A stretch of DNA of 64,000 bases, from NCBI RefSeq assembly GCF_016894445.1, contig NZ_CP056775.1:4948001-5012000 (forward strand). The letters run 5' to 3'. This DNA is from Dyadobacter sandarakinus. Lineage in GTDB: Bacteria; Bacteroidota; Bacteroidia; Cytophagales; Spirosomataceae. This document shows positions 51,464 to 61,332 of this stretch, in pieces. A program made the translations under genes and the position numbers. The stretch's first letter is position 1; each line of letters opens with the position of its first letter. Below the pieces are notes generated by a model. It ran no database searches. It worked only from the letters and a program-made list of their open reading frames with translations, and had not been told where the DNA came from.

Positions 51464-51513
51464 AAAATACCATTTGTAGTCCACCTCAACGGGGAAGCTG
51501 CAAATGGTATTTT
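51464..51513 (+). terminator. Terminator after tRNA-Cys
   Basis: Arms of 16 bases (51464-51479 and 51498-51513) pair almost completely (AAAATACCATTTGTAG against CTGCAAATGGTATTTT, one wobble), with an 18-base loop and a T-run on the plus strand. Confidence 0.85.
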
Positions 51514-51599
51514 TTTGTTAAATACTTTTGAATGAAAACCTCGTTTTCAGGCCTGAGAGCGTGAAAAATGACCATAAATTAGACAAATTATAAATAAGT

Positions 51600-51631
51600 T
51601 TGGGGGGCAAAATATCGCCTAAATACTTTTG
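51600..51631 (+). promoter_or_regulatory. Promoter of the act-cox operon
   Basis: TTG at 51600-51602, a 21-base spacer, and TACTTTTG at 51624-51631 match the Bacteroidota consensus. The leader would be about 50 bases before ATG 51687. It is the only good promoter found ahead of this long operon. Confidence 0.75.
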
Positions 51632-51686
51632 TGGATAACGAATCGTGAGCTAGTTTTGTCTGTTGAAGAATAATGAATAGTTAATT

Positions 51687-52982
51687 ATGAATATACCATT
51701 GCAAATGGACTTCAGATTTTTTTCCTTCCCAAATCTCTCCAAAACGCTTCTGTCTTTTCTAATTGCGGCTCTGCTAGTTGTACCAAATCTAGTTTCAGCT
51801 CAGGACAGTACAGCAGCGGCAGGTGCTCCTGCAGCGGGTGGCGGGGATGCTGCAAAGGGGGAAACAATCTTTAAAAACAACTGTGCGCAATGCCACTCAG
51901 TAACAGATGAGCGTGTAGTAGGCCCTGGTCTGAAGGGAGCCAGCTCACGTCATGATTTTGCGTGGCTTACCAAATGGGTACGTAACTCGCAGGCTGTCAT
52001 AGCATCAGGCGATCCTTATGCCGTTAAGATTTACAATGAGTACTCAAAAGCTCAGATGACAAGCTTTCCCAACTTGTCGGAAGATGATATCAAAAGCATT
52101 TTTGCGTATGTAGACAATGCATCCAGCGCGGCTCCTGCAGCGGCAGCTGGTGGTGCAGCGGCTCCTGCTGCAGCGGCAGCGGGTTCTGCGCAAGGCGGTG
52201 CACCTTCGGACATGTTCATTCTTGTGCTGGTTGCACTTGTGGTTGTCATGTTGCTGGTTCTTGGCGTATTGCTGGTAATTGTTTCCTTGTTGTCCAAGGC
52301 TGTTACAGGGGAGACGGTTGAGCCGGTTAGAGGTGATTTTGCCAGTCGTCTTGGTGCATCTTTAAAGAAAATGGCTGGCGACCCGGCTATCCGGTCAGCT
52401 ACGATCTGGATTTTCCTTCTGCTTGTTATTAAAGCTACGATTGACGGTGCTTACAGTGTTGGTGTTCAGCAGGGTTATGCACCAAAGCAGCCAATTTCCT
52501 TCTCACATAAGCTACACGCAGGAGAATACAAGATTGATTGTAATTACTGCCACACCGGTGTAAACAGGGGTAAGTCTGCTCACATTCCTTCGGCAAACAT
52601 CTGTATGAATTGCCACGGTGTGATCAAGAAGGAATCACCTGAAATCCAGAAGATTTATACTTCTATCGAGAACAACCAGCCTATTGAATGGGTGCGTGTA
52701 CACAACCTGCCTGACCTGGCTTACTTCAACCACGCTCAGCACGTGAATGTAGGTGGTCTGGAATGTCAGAACTGCCACGGTGAGGTTGAAAAAATGGAAG
52801 TAATACAACAACGTTCATCATTGACGATGGGATGGTGTATAGACTGTCACCGCAAGACGGAGGTTAATACAAAGGACAACAAGTACTATGACAAGCTGGT
52901 GCAGTTGCATGCTGAGGGAAGCAAGGAAGCTTTGAAAGTAGCTGATATTGGTGGTTTGGAATGTTCAAAATGCCACTATTAA
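51687..52982 (+). CDS. actA: Alternative complex III multiheme cytochrome c subunit ActA
   Basis: This 431-residue protein has a signal peptide (ending VSAQ near 39), an Ala/Gly-rich linker, a class I-type cytochrome c domain (CAQCH at 66-70), another Ala-rich linker, a membrane helix near residues 176-203, and a C-terminal pentaheme domain with CNYCH, CMNCH, CQNCH, CIDCH and CSKCH (the last two residues from the end). Six CxxCH motifs in all. ActA carries electrons from quinol oxidation in the Act complex to the oxidase. It is the first gene of the operon; actB follows after 46 bases. Confidence 0.94.
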   Translation: MNIPLQMDFRFFSFPNLSKTLLSFLIAALLVVPNLVSAQDSTAAAGAPAAGGGDAAKGETIFKNNCAQCHSVTDERVVGPGLKGASSRHDFAWLTKWVRNSQAVIASGDPYAVKIYNEYSKAQMTSFPNLSEDDIKSIFAYVDNASSAAPAAAAGGAAAPAAAAAGSAQGGAPSDMFILVLVALVVVMLLVLGVLLVIVSLLSKAVTGETVEPVRGDFASRLGASLKKMAGDPAIRSATIWIFLLLVIKATIDGAYSVGVQQGYAPKQPISFSHKLHAGEYKIDCNYCHTGVNRGKSAHIPSANICMNCHGVIKKESPEIQKIYTSIENNQPIEWVRVHNLPDLAYFNHAQHVNVGGLECQNCHGEVEKMEVIQQRSSLTMGWCIDCHRKTEVNTKDNKYYDKLVQLHAEGSKEALKVADIGGLECSKCHY

Positions 52983-53028
52983 GAGAGAAATAACACCCGG
53001 ATACATAGCATTGTATTGAATAAGTTTT

Positions 53029-56000
53029 ATGGAAAATACTGATAAAAGATACTGGCGGGGACTTGAAGAGCTGCGGAATGATGAGAAGTTTGTAAAGGAT
53101 GCAAGTTCTGAGTTCGGTAGCGAGCCGATCGGTGAGAAATATGAGAGTTTAATAGATGGAGCAGGTAGTCACCGACGTGATTTCCTGAAAGTACTTGGTT
53201 TCGGTATGGCAGCTGTATCTCTGGCAGCCTGCGAAACTCCGGTAAAGAAGGCAATTCCTTATGTAAATAAACCAGAAGGAGAATTTCCAACCATTGCAAA
53301 CTGGTATGCTTCTACCTATTCAGAAGGTGGAGAATATGCCAGTATTCTGGTTAAAACAAGAGAAGGCCGCCCGGTTAAGATAGAAGGTAACTCCCTGTCG
53401 AAAGTATCTGCAGGAACGGGTGCGAGGGTACAGGCGTCACTGCTTGGCCTGTACGACAATGAAAAACTAAGAGGACCGAAAAAGGGTGAAGATACCAAGG
53501 TATCCTGGGAAACGGTTGATAAAGAAATTACCGCGCAACTCGGACAGATCGCTGCAAAAGGCGGAGCAATCAGAATTTTGTCATCAACAATTCTCAGCCC
53601 GTCAACCAAAGCCGTTATAGCTGATTTTACTGCAAAATACCCAACTACGACACACGTAGTATACGATGCAAATTCCTCAGCCGCAATCCTGAAGGCCAAT
53701 GAGCTTTCCTTCGGTAAGGCTGTTTTTCCTTCGTACGATTTCAGCAAAGCGAAAGTAATAATAGGGATTGATGCTGACTTTTTGGGTACCTGGGTGGCGC
53801 CGGATGGTTATGCCAAAGCTTACGCAGCAACCCGCCGGGTGAGCAGCGAAGCAGGTGGTAAGAAAGATATGTCGCGGCATTACCAGTTTGAATCGGGTTT
53901 GTCCGTGACGGGTAGTAATGCAGATTATCGTGTAGCAGTTAAGCCTTCCCAGATCGGTTTGGTAGCCGCTGCGCTTTACAATAAAGTAGCCGCCAAATTA
54001 GGTGGTACTTCAATCAGTGCTGCGGCACTGCAAATCCCTGACCTGGACAAAGCTGCTGCCGAATTGGTTGCTGCAAAAAGCCAGGCATTGGTAGTAAGCG
54101 GCATTAATGATCCGGCTGTACAGGTTGTGATCAACGCATTGAATGGTTTGCTCGGCAGTTATGGCACAACCATTAATCTAGACAAGCCTGTAAATTTCCG
54201 TCAGGGAAATGACATCGCGATGAATCAGTTTATCGACGATGTGAAAGGTGGAAAGGTCAGCGCATTATTCCTGCTTGGTGCGAACCCTGTTTATGATCAC
54301 CCCCGTGGTGCTGAGTTGGTATCTGCATTGCCGAGAGTTACTCTTAGTGTTTCTTTCAGTGAGCGGGCCGACGAAACTTCATCTCTGTTGAAATACATCT
54401 GTCCTGCGCCTCATTTTCTTGAATCTTGGGGAGATGCAGAACCAGTTGCCGGATCTTACAGTCTTATACAGCCTGCAATCAGCCGCATATTCACGACCCG
54501 TCAATCTCAGGAGAGCTTATTGAAATGGGCTGGCTTGCCAACCGATTTCCATGCATATGTGCGTTCGTACTGGAGAAAGAATGTGTTCCCGCAATCAGGC
54601 GCTGGTGATTTCGAGAAATTCTGGATCAAATCACTTCATGACGGGGTATTTGATATAAATACTACTGCTATTGCAAATGGCGCCACGTTTGCCGGTGACC
54701 TTACAGGCGCAGCATCAGCTATTTCTAAAAACTACAAGGCATCTTCATCCGGAATCGAGTTGATGCTGTATGAGAATGTTGGTATAGGTACAGGTTCAAC
54801 AGCAAACAACCCTTGGTTGCAGGAACTTCCTGATCCGATTACAAAAGCTTGCTGGGACAATTACGCTTGTATTTCCCAGAAAACGGCAACTGATCTTGGC
54901 CTGTCACAAGGTGATGTAGTTAAAGTTGACCTGAAAGGTAAATTGGTTGAAGTACCTGTTGTTATCCAGCCAGGCCAGGCAAACGGAACAGTAGCGATTG
55001 CCGTAGGATACGGTCGTGAAAAAGCAGGAAAATCTGCAAATGGTGTAGGTAAGAATGTATTTCCATTTGCTACATCAACCGGTGGGTACATTTCATTTAA
55101 CCCGGGAGAAGTTACCGTAACCAAGACGGGCGATACACGTGAAATCGCTCAGACGCAGACGCACAGTACTGTAATGAATCGTAAGTCGGTTCTGCAGGAA
55201 ACCATCCTTTCTCATTTCCAGAAAGATCCGATGGCCGGTAGGTTCAAACCGGAAATCCAGACTGCTGAAGGTCCGGTAGATGCTACCGACCTGTCGTTGT
55301 GGAATGGTCATAAATATAAAAACCATTCATGGGGAATGGTCATTGATCTCAATACCTGCTTTGGTTGCGGATCATGCGTAGTAAGCTGTCAAGCTGAAAA
55401 CAACATTCCGGTAGTAGGTCGCCAGGAAGTGATTAACAGTCGTGAGATGCACTGGATCAGGATTGACCGCTATTACAGCAGCGATGCTGATGCCGAAGAT
55501 CTTCGCGGATTGGAAATTGCATCGGAAAATCCGGAAGTTACATTCCAGCCAATGCTGTGCCAGCATTGTAACAACGCTCCGTGCGAGACGGTTTGTCCAG
55601 TTTTGGCAACAACCCACAGCTCAGAAGGATTGAACCAAATGACCTACAATCGTTGCGTAGGTACGCGTTATTGCGCAAACAACTGTCCTTACAAAGTACG
55701 TCGTTTCAATTGGTTCAAATATTTTGATAATGATAACTTCGATTATCATTTCAATAATGATTTGGGTAAAATGGTGATTAACCCTGATGTAACGGTACGT
55801 TCACGTGGAGTAATTGAAAAATGCTCAATGTGCGTACAGAGAATTCAGGAAGCCAAGCTGACAGCGAAAAAAGAAAGAAGACGTATTGTGGATGGTGAGG
55901 TAAATGTGGCTTGTGCTTCTGCATGTCCAACTGATGCTATTACGTTTGGCGACATGAACGATCCTGAAAGCAGGGTTTCCAAGTTGCTTGAAGTAGAGCG

Positions 56001-56124
56001 CGAAGGCCGTGCATTCCACATGCTCGAGGAAATTAACACTCGTCCGCAGCTGGCATATCTTAGCAAGATCCGTAACAAGGAAGCGGGAGTTGCTAAGGCA
56101 GGTGCAGAGAAGGAACACGCTTGA
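53029..56124 (+). CDS. actB: Alternative complex III iron-sulfur subunit ActB
   Basis: This 1031-residue protein has a twin-arginine motif after an unusual N-terminal extension (SHRRDFLKVLG, RR at 49-50) and a lipobox-like LAAC (Cys68), pointing to Tat export. A long molybdopterin-oxidoreductase-like domain without cofactor-binding features follows. The C-terminal ferredoxin domain (from about 770) has CFGCGSCVVSC, CQHCNNAPCETVCP, CVGTRYCANNCPYK and CSMC...CASACP, fitting three [4Fe-4S] and one [3Fe-4S] clusters as in the Rhodothermus and Flavobacterium complexes. It transfers electrons from the ActC side toward ActA. Confidence 0.96.
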   Translation: MENTDKRYWRGLEELRNDEKFVKDASSEFGSEPIGEKYESLIDGAGSHRRDFLKVLGFGMAAVSLAACETPVKKAIPYVNKPEGEFPTIANWYASTYSEGGEYASILVKTREGRPVKIEGNSLSKVSAGTGARVQASLLGLYDNEKLRGPKKGEDTKVSWETVDKEITAQLGQIAAKGGAIRILSSTILSPSTKAVIADFTAKYPTTTHVVYDANSSAAILKANELSFGKAVFPSYDFSKAKVIIGIDADFLGTWVAPDGYAKAYAATRRVSSEAGGKKDMSRHYQFESGLSVTGSNADYRVAVKPSQIGLVAAALYNKVAAKLGGTSISAAALQIPDLDKAAAELVAAKSQALVVSGINDPAVQVVINALNGLLGSYGTTINLDKPVNFRQGNDIAMNQFIDDVKGGKVSALFLLGANPVYDHPRGAELVSALPRVTLSVSFSERADETSSLLKYICPAPHFLESWGDAEPVAGSYSLIQPAISRIFTTRQSQESLLKWAGLPTDFHAYVRSYWRKNVFPQSGAGDFEKFWIKSLHDGVFDINTTAIANGATFAGDLTGAASAISKNYKASSSGIELMLYENVGIGTGSTANNPWLQELPDPITKACWDNYACISQKTATDLGLSQGDVVKVDLKGKLVEVPVVIQPGQANGTVAIAVGYGREKAGKSANGVGKNVFPFATSTGGYISFNPGEVTVTKTGDTREIAQTQTHSTVMNRKSVLQETILSHFQKDPMAGRFKPEIQTAEGPVDATDLSLWNGHKYKNHSWGMVIDLNTCFGCGSCVVSCQAENNIPVVGRQEVINSREMHWIRIDRYYSSDADAEDLRGLEIASENPEVTFQPMLCQHCNNAPCETVCPVLATTHSSEGLNQMTYNRCVGTRYCANNCPYKVRRFNWFKYFDNDNFDYHFNNDLGKMVINPDVTVRSRGVIEKCSMCVQRIQEAKLTAKKERRRIVDGEVNVACASACPTDAITFGDMNDPESRVSKLLEVEREGRAFHMLEEINTRPQLAYLSKIRNKEAGVAKAGAEKEHA

Positions 56125-56169
56125 TTCTGAGGTTGAATTAGAAGATCAAAACAATAAATTGATATTAGT

Positions 56170-57603
56170 ATGCATGTTACTTCACCTGTAAGAGAACCCC
56201 TGATTCAAGGCGGGAAAACGTACGCAGACGTAACGGAAGATATTTGTCGCCACGTTGAAGGAGCGCCGACCAAGGAGTGGAAGATCGCATTTGGTATTTC
56301 CCTGATTGTTCTGGCGTATGGTACAGTATGCCTTGCCTGGACCTGGTGGGAAGGACTTGGCGTGTGGGGATTGAACAAGACAGTAGGCTGGGCGTGGGAC
56401 ATTACCAACTTCGTATGGTGGGTAGGTATTGGTCACGCAGGTACATTGATCTCAGCGATTTTGTTGCTTTTCCGTCAGAAATGGAGAACGTCTATCAACC
56501 GTGCAGCGGAAGCGATGACGATCTTTGCGGTTCTTTGTGCTGCGTCTTTCATTCTGATGCACATGGGCCGTCCATGGTTGGCATATTGGGCTTTGCCACT
56601 TCCAAACGCATTCGGATCACTTTGGGTGAACTTCAACTCACCGCTGGTATGGGACGTTTTTGCGATCAGTACTTACTTCTCTGTTTCATTAGTGTTCTGG
56701 TACATTGGTCTTATTCCTGACCTTGCCACAATCCGCGACAGAGCAACCAGCAAAGTTTCACGCTTCATGTACGGCACTTTTGCTATGGGCTGGGATGGTT
56801 CAGCTAAAACATGGGCACGTTACGAATATATCAGCTTAATTCTTGCTGGCTTATCAACACCGCTCGTACTTTCCGTTCACACAATTGTTAGTATGGACTT
56901 TGCAACGTCCGTTATTCCGGGATGGCATACTACAATCTTCCCACCTTACTTTGTTGCAGGAGCGATTTTCTCGGGTTTTGCGATGGTACAAAACCTGATG
57001 CTGATTACTAGGGTAGTTTACCGGTTGGAAGACTATATCACACTGGAGCACATTGAAACCATGAACAAGGTAATTACCCTGACCGGTTCGGTAGTAGGTG
57101 TTGCCTATATCACTGAGTTCTTCATTGCATGGTATGGTGGTGTTGAATACGAATATTATGCATTCTTCAATCGTATGACCGGTCCTTACTGGTGGGCATA
57201 CTGGGCTATGATGACCTGTAACGTAATATCTCCACAGCTGTTCTGGTCAAGAACACTGCGCAGAAGTATCACTTTTACGTTCTTCATTTCAGTAGTGGTA
57301 AATATTGGGATGTGGTTTGAACGCTTTGTAATTATTGTGACGTCACTGCACCGCGACTACATTCCTTCAAGCTGGACGATGTTTTCTCCAACCAGGTATG
57401 ACATTGGTGATTACATATTCTCATTCGGGCTTTTCTTTACACTCTTCCTGTTATTCTCGAAATATCTGCCGGTTATAAACATGGCCGAGGTAAAAGCCGT
57501 ACTGCGCTCAACTTCTGCCCAGCTTCCGGGAAAAATTGCTGGTGTAGCGAAAGTACGTCAGCGTGGAACAGCTGAGCCGGCGTATAATAAGGATAAAGAA
57601 TAG
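56170..57603 (+). CDS. actC: Alternative complex III membrane subunit ActC (NrfD-like)
   Basis: This 477-residue integral membrane protein belongs to the NrfD/PsrC family with about ten helices. Features are WDITNFVWWVGIGHAGTLISA, the loop RPWLAYWALPLPN, and IVSMDFATSVIPGWHTTIFPPYF. ActC is the quinol-binding and possibly proton-translocating subunit. It follows actB by 45 bases; actD follows by 38. The C-terminal tail is cytoplasmic and charged. Confidence 0.96.
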   Translation: MHVTSPVREPLIQGGKTYADVTEDICRHVEGAPTKEWKIAFGISLIVLAYGTVCLAWTWWEGLGVWGLNKTVGWAWDITNFVWWVGIGHAGTLISAILLLFRQKWRTSINRAAEAMTIFAVLCAASFILMHMGRPWLAYWALPLPNAFGSLWVNFNSPLVWDVFAISTYFSVSLVFWYIGLIPDLATIRDRATSKVSRFMYGTFAMGWDGSAKTWARYEYISLILAGLSTPLVLSVHTIVSMDFATSVIPGWHTTIFPPYFVAGAIFSGFAMVQNLMLITRVVYRLEDYITLEHIETMNKVITLTGSVVGVAYITEFFIAWYGGVEYEYYAFFNRMTGPYWWAYWAMMTCNVISPQLFWSRTLRRSITFTFFISVVVNIGMWFERFVIIVTSLHRDYIPSSWTMFSPTRYDIGDYIFSFGLFFTLFLLFSKYLPVINMAEVKAVLRSTSAQLPGKIAGVAKVRQRGTAEPAYNKDKE

Positions 57604-57641
57604 AAATTTAGACGACTTAGAAAGTTTCAATTAGTATAAAC

Positions 57642-58172
57642 ATGGCAGAGTTATCTGGTAAATATTTGGTCGGGGTTTACGACGACGATGATACTGTTCT
57701 TCATGCAGTGCCAAAGCTGCGGAAGGCCGGAGTTAAGATCAAAGAAGTTTATTCACCCTTTCCGATTCACGGAATGGATGAAGCCCTTGGGCATCCCAGA
57801 ACAAGAATCGGTATTGCCGCCTTTATGTTTGGTGTTACAGGCTGCTGCTGCGCATTGGCATTGATGATCTGGACTATGGGTATTGACTGGCCGATGATTA
57901 TTGGTGGTAAAGATCCTATTTCGATCCCAAACTACATTCCTATTACCTTTGAGCTTACGGTACTATTCACAGCATTTGGAATGGTAACTACCTTTTTTGT
58001 ATCTAATGGACTCGGACCCGGTACGCATGCTCACCCAAGGTTTGATGAGCGTTCTACTGATAACAAGTTTGTGATGGCAATTGAGCTTGGTCGCAATTCT
58101 ATGACGGTTGACGAGATTACCCGGGCTTTGAGAGACAGCGGCGCAGAAGAAGTCAATGTTAAGCAATTTTAA
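57642..58172 (+). CDS. actD: Alternative complex III subunit ActD (DUF3341)
   Basis: This 176-residue protein has DUF3341: an N-terminal cytoplasmic alpha/beta region (YLVGVYDDDDTVLHAVPKLR, VYSPFPIHGMDEALG) and two membrane helices (residues 60-80 with GCCCALAL, and 105-125). It closes with GAEEVNVKQF. ActD is a small accessory subunit that packs next to ActC and ActF. The gene end and the beginning of actE are separated by only 13 bases, or overlap if an earlier actE start at 58156 is used. Confidence 0.95.
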   Translation: MAELSGKYLVGVYDDDDTVLHAVPKLRKAGVKIKEVYSPFPIHGMDEALGHPRTRIGIAAFMFGVTGCCCALALMIWTMGIDWPMIIGGKDPISIPNYIPITFELTVLFTAFGMVTTFFVSNGLGPGTHAHPRFDERSTDNKFVMAIELGRNSMTVDEITRALRDSGAEEVNVKQF

Positions 58173-58185
58173 AAGCGTGTTCGTA

Positions 58186-58794
58186 ATGAGATTTAAAGGT
58201 TTATATAGATTTTCCCTGATTGCTGCTACGCTTTTTTTGGCAGTTACTGCCTGTAAGCGTAAGCCTAATGACCCTGGAAAAGAGTATGCTCCCAACATGT
58301 ACCTGCCAGTAGGGTACGAACCTTACAAGCAGGAGAAAGCAAACCCAATCAATCCGATGGGTTTGACAATGAGACTTCCTGTTGCTGGTACAGTAGCCCG
58401 TCGGAATTATCGTACATCCTTTGGAGAGTCAGACTCAGTGAGTACCGATCTGATGGTTTACAATGTTCCTGCCGATAGCATTACGATTTCGGAACGCGTG
58501 TTGAAGAATCCAGTGCCTCTTAATGAGCAGTCATTAGCAGAAGGTAAAGTACTTTACGATCGGTACTGCCAGCATTGCCATGGCGCTACGGGAGCTGGTG
58601 ACGGAAAAGTTGGAGCGATGTATAAGGGTGTTCCGAATTATGCGAGTGATGCTTACAAGAATTTGAATGAAGGACATATTTTCCATGTAATTACCTACGG
58701 AAAAGGCAGAATGTGGCCGCATGGGTCGCAGATTAATCCGGAGGAACGTTGGAAGATTGTACACTACGTTCAGAAGTTACAGAAGGGCGCTTAA
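58186..58794 (+). CDS. actE: Alternative complex III monoheme cytochrome c lipoprotein ActE
   Basis: From ATG 58186 this 202-residue protein has a lipoprotein signal (LAVTAC), then a periplasmic class I cytochrome c with a single CxxCH (YCQHCHGATGAGDG near residue 130) and a distal ligand region (YGKGRMWPHGSQINPEERWKIVHYVQ, with Met as axial ligand). It relays electrons to the oxidase. A start at 58156 would overlap actD by 17 bases but add an un-signal-like leader. It lies before actF (32 bases). Confidence 0.94.
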   Translation: MRFKGLYRFSLIAATLFLAVTACKRKPNDPGKEYAPNMYLPVGYEPYKQEKANPINPMGLTMRLPVAGTVARRNYRTSFGESDSVSTDLMVYNVPADSITISERVLKNPVPLNEQSLAEGKVLYDRYCQHCHGATGAGDGKVGAMYKGVPNYASDAYKNLNEGHIFHVITYGKGRMWPHGSQINPEERWKIVHYVQKLQKGA

Positions 58795-58826
58795 CGAAAT
58801 TTGAATAACAGAGAAATTAAAATATA

Positions 58827-60176
58827 ATGGCATCAGCACATTCGATTCCTTCTATTGAAGAGCGGTTTGAATTTACATCAGGAGCTAAGAAGAGTTTGTT
58901 GATTGGCGGTGGCGTAGGTGTTGCCCTGATTTTACTTGGAGCTTATCTTGCGGCAACAGGTAGCGGTCATGAAGTTGCGGCTCATGGTGCAGAACATGCA
59001 GCACAAGCTGCAGGGCATGCCGCTGCACATGGCGGAGGCCATGAAGCTGCTGCGGAAGGCGGGCATCATGCAAAAGGTTTGATGGCACGCATCTGGGCCA
59101 ATCTTTGGGTTAATGGCGTGTACTTTACAGGTATGGCGGTTGTAGGAATGTTTTTCTTGTCCTATAACTACCTGGCTCAGGCTGGATGGTCTGCGGTTTT
59201 CAAGAGAGTTCCTGAGGCGCTGCCAGCATTCTTGCCAGTTACGGGTGTTGTGCTAATCGTTACATTCCTTTTTGGTGGACACGATTTATTTCACTGGACG
59301 CATGAAGGATTGTATGAAGTTGGTGGTCCTGAGTACGACGCAATCATTGCTGGTAAAAGAGGCTACTTGAATACGCCTTTTTACCTGATACGTCTTGTTC
59401 TTTACTTCGCATTGTGGTACGGTTTGTGGCGTGTGATTCGGAACTTGTCTTTGCAGGAGGATGAGATTGGTGGTACTGATTTTTATGAAAAATCAATCCG
59501 TTTTGGAACTGCATTTTTGGTTGTATTCGGTGTAACTTCTTCCACGTCGGCCTGGGACTTTGTAATGTCAGTTGACACACACTGGTTCAGCACAATGTTT
59601 GGATGGTATACACTTGCAAGCTGGCACGTAGCCGGGTTAGCAGTTATCACGCTGACTATCGTTTTACTTCGTGAACGTGGTTATTTGCGTGCGGTTAATT
59701 CAAGCCACCTGAGAGACCTTGGTAAGTTTGTATTTGCTTTCAGTATTTTCTGGACATATGTATGGTTCGCCCAATTCCTGTTGATTTACTACGCCAACTT
59801 ACCGGAAGAAACGATTTACTTCATTGAGCGTTTCCGCGGACATGGTGGATTCTTCAAAGCCCCTTTCTTTATTACCTTGTTCCTGAACTTCTTCTTTCCT
59901 TTTCTGGTCTTAATGACAAGGGATGCAAAGTTTACCCATTCTATTTTGAAAGTTGCTTGCTGGAGTGTGATTATAGGTCATTACTTGGATTTCTACACGA
60001 ACATTATGCCTGGTTCCATGGGTGCCAGTGCAGGGTTTGGACCGCTGGAAGTCGGATTCTTTATTTTGTTCCTCTGCGCGTTCGGTTATTCGATTGCTAA
60101 CCAATTGACGAAAGCTAATCTGATTCCGAGAAATCACCCTATGCTGGAAGAGTCGTTGCATCACGACATAGCTTAA
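58827..60176 (+). CDS. actF: Alternative complex III membrane subunit ActF
   Basis: This 449-residue NrfD-like membrane protein is the second large membrane subunit. After a short cytoplasmic start and a first helix (SLLIGGGVGVALILLGAYLA), there is a His/Ala/Gly-rich loop at about residues 48-80 with roughly a dozen histidines. Further helices follow, with LPAFLPVTGVVLIVTFL, TSAWDFVMSVDTHWFSTMFGWYTLA and FPFLVLMTRD. ActF probably supports proton movement. It is followed by coxB after 19 bases. Confidence 0.95.
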   Translation: MASAHSIPSIEERFEFTSGAKKSLLIGGGVGVALILLGAYLAATGSGHEVAAHGAEHAAQAAGHAAAHGGGHEAAAEGGHHAKGLMARIWANLWVNGVYFTGMAVVGMFFLSYNYLAQAGWSAVFKRVPEALPAFLPVTGVVLIVTFLFGGHDLFHWTHEGLYEVGGPEYDAIIAGKRGYLNTPFYLIRLVLYFALWYGLWRVIRNLSLQEDEIGGTDFYEKSIRFGTAFLVVFGVTSSTSAWDFVMSVDTHWFSTMFGWYTLASWHVAGLAVITLTIVLLRERGYLRAVNSSHLRDLGKFVFAFSIFWTYVWFAQFLLIYYANLPEETIYFIERFRGHGGFFKAPFFITLFLNFFFPFLVLMTRDAKFTHSILKVACWSVIIGHYLDFYTNIMPGSMGASAGFGPLEVGFFILFLCAFGYSIANQLTKANLIPRNHPMLEESLHHDIA

Positions 60177-60195
60177 TCGAAAATCAGTCATCATT

Positions 60196-61305
60196 ATGTA
60201 TATAGTTATCGCATTAATTGCTCTTGTTTTTGTCGTGCTCACGGGTGTTGTGATCGCCCGGCTTCAGAAAGTTCTGAAAAGTATTAATCGATCGGACGAG
60301 TACTCTGCGGTTCCTTCAGGAAACAAGGTCAACGGAGCGTTGTTCATTGTTATATTAGTTCTGGGAGCAGTATCTATTACCTGGTCCTACCTGCATGCAC
60401 GCGAATTCTTCCTGCCGGAGGCATCTTCAATACATGGCAGGAGAACTGATGACCTGTTTTGGTTTTCAATGGGAATTTTGACGATACCATTTATCATTGT
60501 CAACTTTCTGATATTCTTCTTTTCCTGGAAGTACCAGCACAAGCCTAATACCAGGGCGTCGTTTTATCCTGAAAATCACAGGTTAGAGTTGATCTGGACA
60601 ATTGTTCCTGCTATTGTTATGGCACTTTTGGTATTTACCGGATGGAGAGCATGGTCTGACATTACTTCGGAAGCGCCAAAAGATGCCGAAGTGATTGAGA
60701 TTACAGGAAAGCAGTTTAACTGGATTGTACGTTACGGAGGTGTTAAGGATAATACATTGGGTGATTACAATTACAAGCTGATCGACTCACAAAATGAAGT
60801 AGGTATTGATCTCTCCGATGAAAACTCGTTTGATGATTTTACCACTCCAAGTGAAATGCACATCCCGGTTAATCGCCCGGTGTTGCTGAAGATTAGAGCT
60901 CGCGATGTGTTGCACAGTGTGTTCATCCCTCACATGCGTGTCAAAATGGATGCAGTTCCAGGTTTGCCAACCAGGTTTTGGTTCGTGCCTGATAAGTCGA
61001 CAGCTGACATGCGTGCAGAACTGAATAACCCGAACTTTGACTATGAAATTGCCTGTACAGAAGTTTGTGGGCAAGGACACTTTTCAATGAAAATACGCCT
61101 TATCGTTGAAGACGAAGCATCTTACAAGAAGTGGTGTGCTGAGCAGCCAAGTTTCCTCCAGACTTATCCGGAGTACTTGGCGAAGGTTCCTGAAAATCTG
61201 AAAGCCAAGGCTATGAAGTTTGTTCCTGCTGAGGCAGCAACACCAGCGGCGGATAGTTCAGCAGCTTCAGGGAGTGTAGGTGGAGGAGCAAGCAGTCTTC
61301 GCTAA
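60196..61305 (+). CDS. coxB: Cytochrome c oxidase subunit II
   Basis: This 369-residue protein has three N-terminal hydrophobic segments, the standard pair of membrane helices (near 90-120 and 135-155) and a periplasmic cupredoxin domain. The CuA ligands are visible: His240 in RDVLHSVFIPHMRV, then Cys287, Glu289, Cys291, His295 and Met298 in CTEVCGQGHFSM. It ends in an Ala/Ser/Gly-rich tail. CuA receives electrons from cytochrome c or directly from the Act complex. No C-terminal heme c domain is fused. Confidence 0.96.
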   Translation: MYIVIALIALVFVVLTGVVIARLQKVLKSINRSDEYSAVPSGNKVNGALFIVILVLGAVSITWSYLHAREFFLPEASSIHGRRTDDLFWFSMGILTIPFIIVNFLIFFFSWKYQHKPNTRASFYPENHRLELIWTIVPAIVMALLVFTGWRAWSDITSEAPKDAEVIEITGKQFNWIVRYGGVKDNTLGDYNYKLIDSQNEVGIDLSDENSFDDFTTPSEMHIPVNRPVLLKIRARDVLHSVFIPHMRVKMDAVPGLPTRFWFVPDKSTADMRAELNNPNFDYEIACTEVCGQGHFSMKIRLIVEDEASYKKWCAEQPSFLQTYPEYLAKVPENLKAKAMKFVPAEAATPAADSSAASGSVGGGASSLR

Positions 61306-61332
61306 TTTTGAAAAATCTAATACAATAATTAT

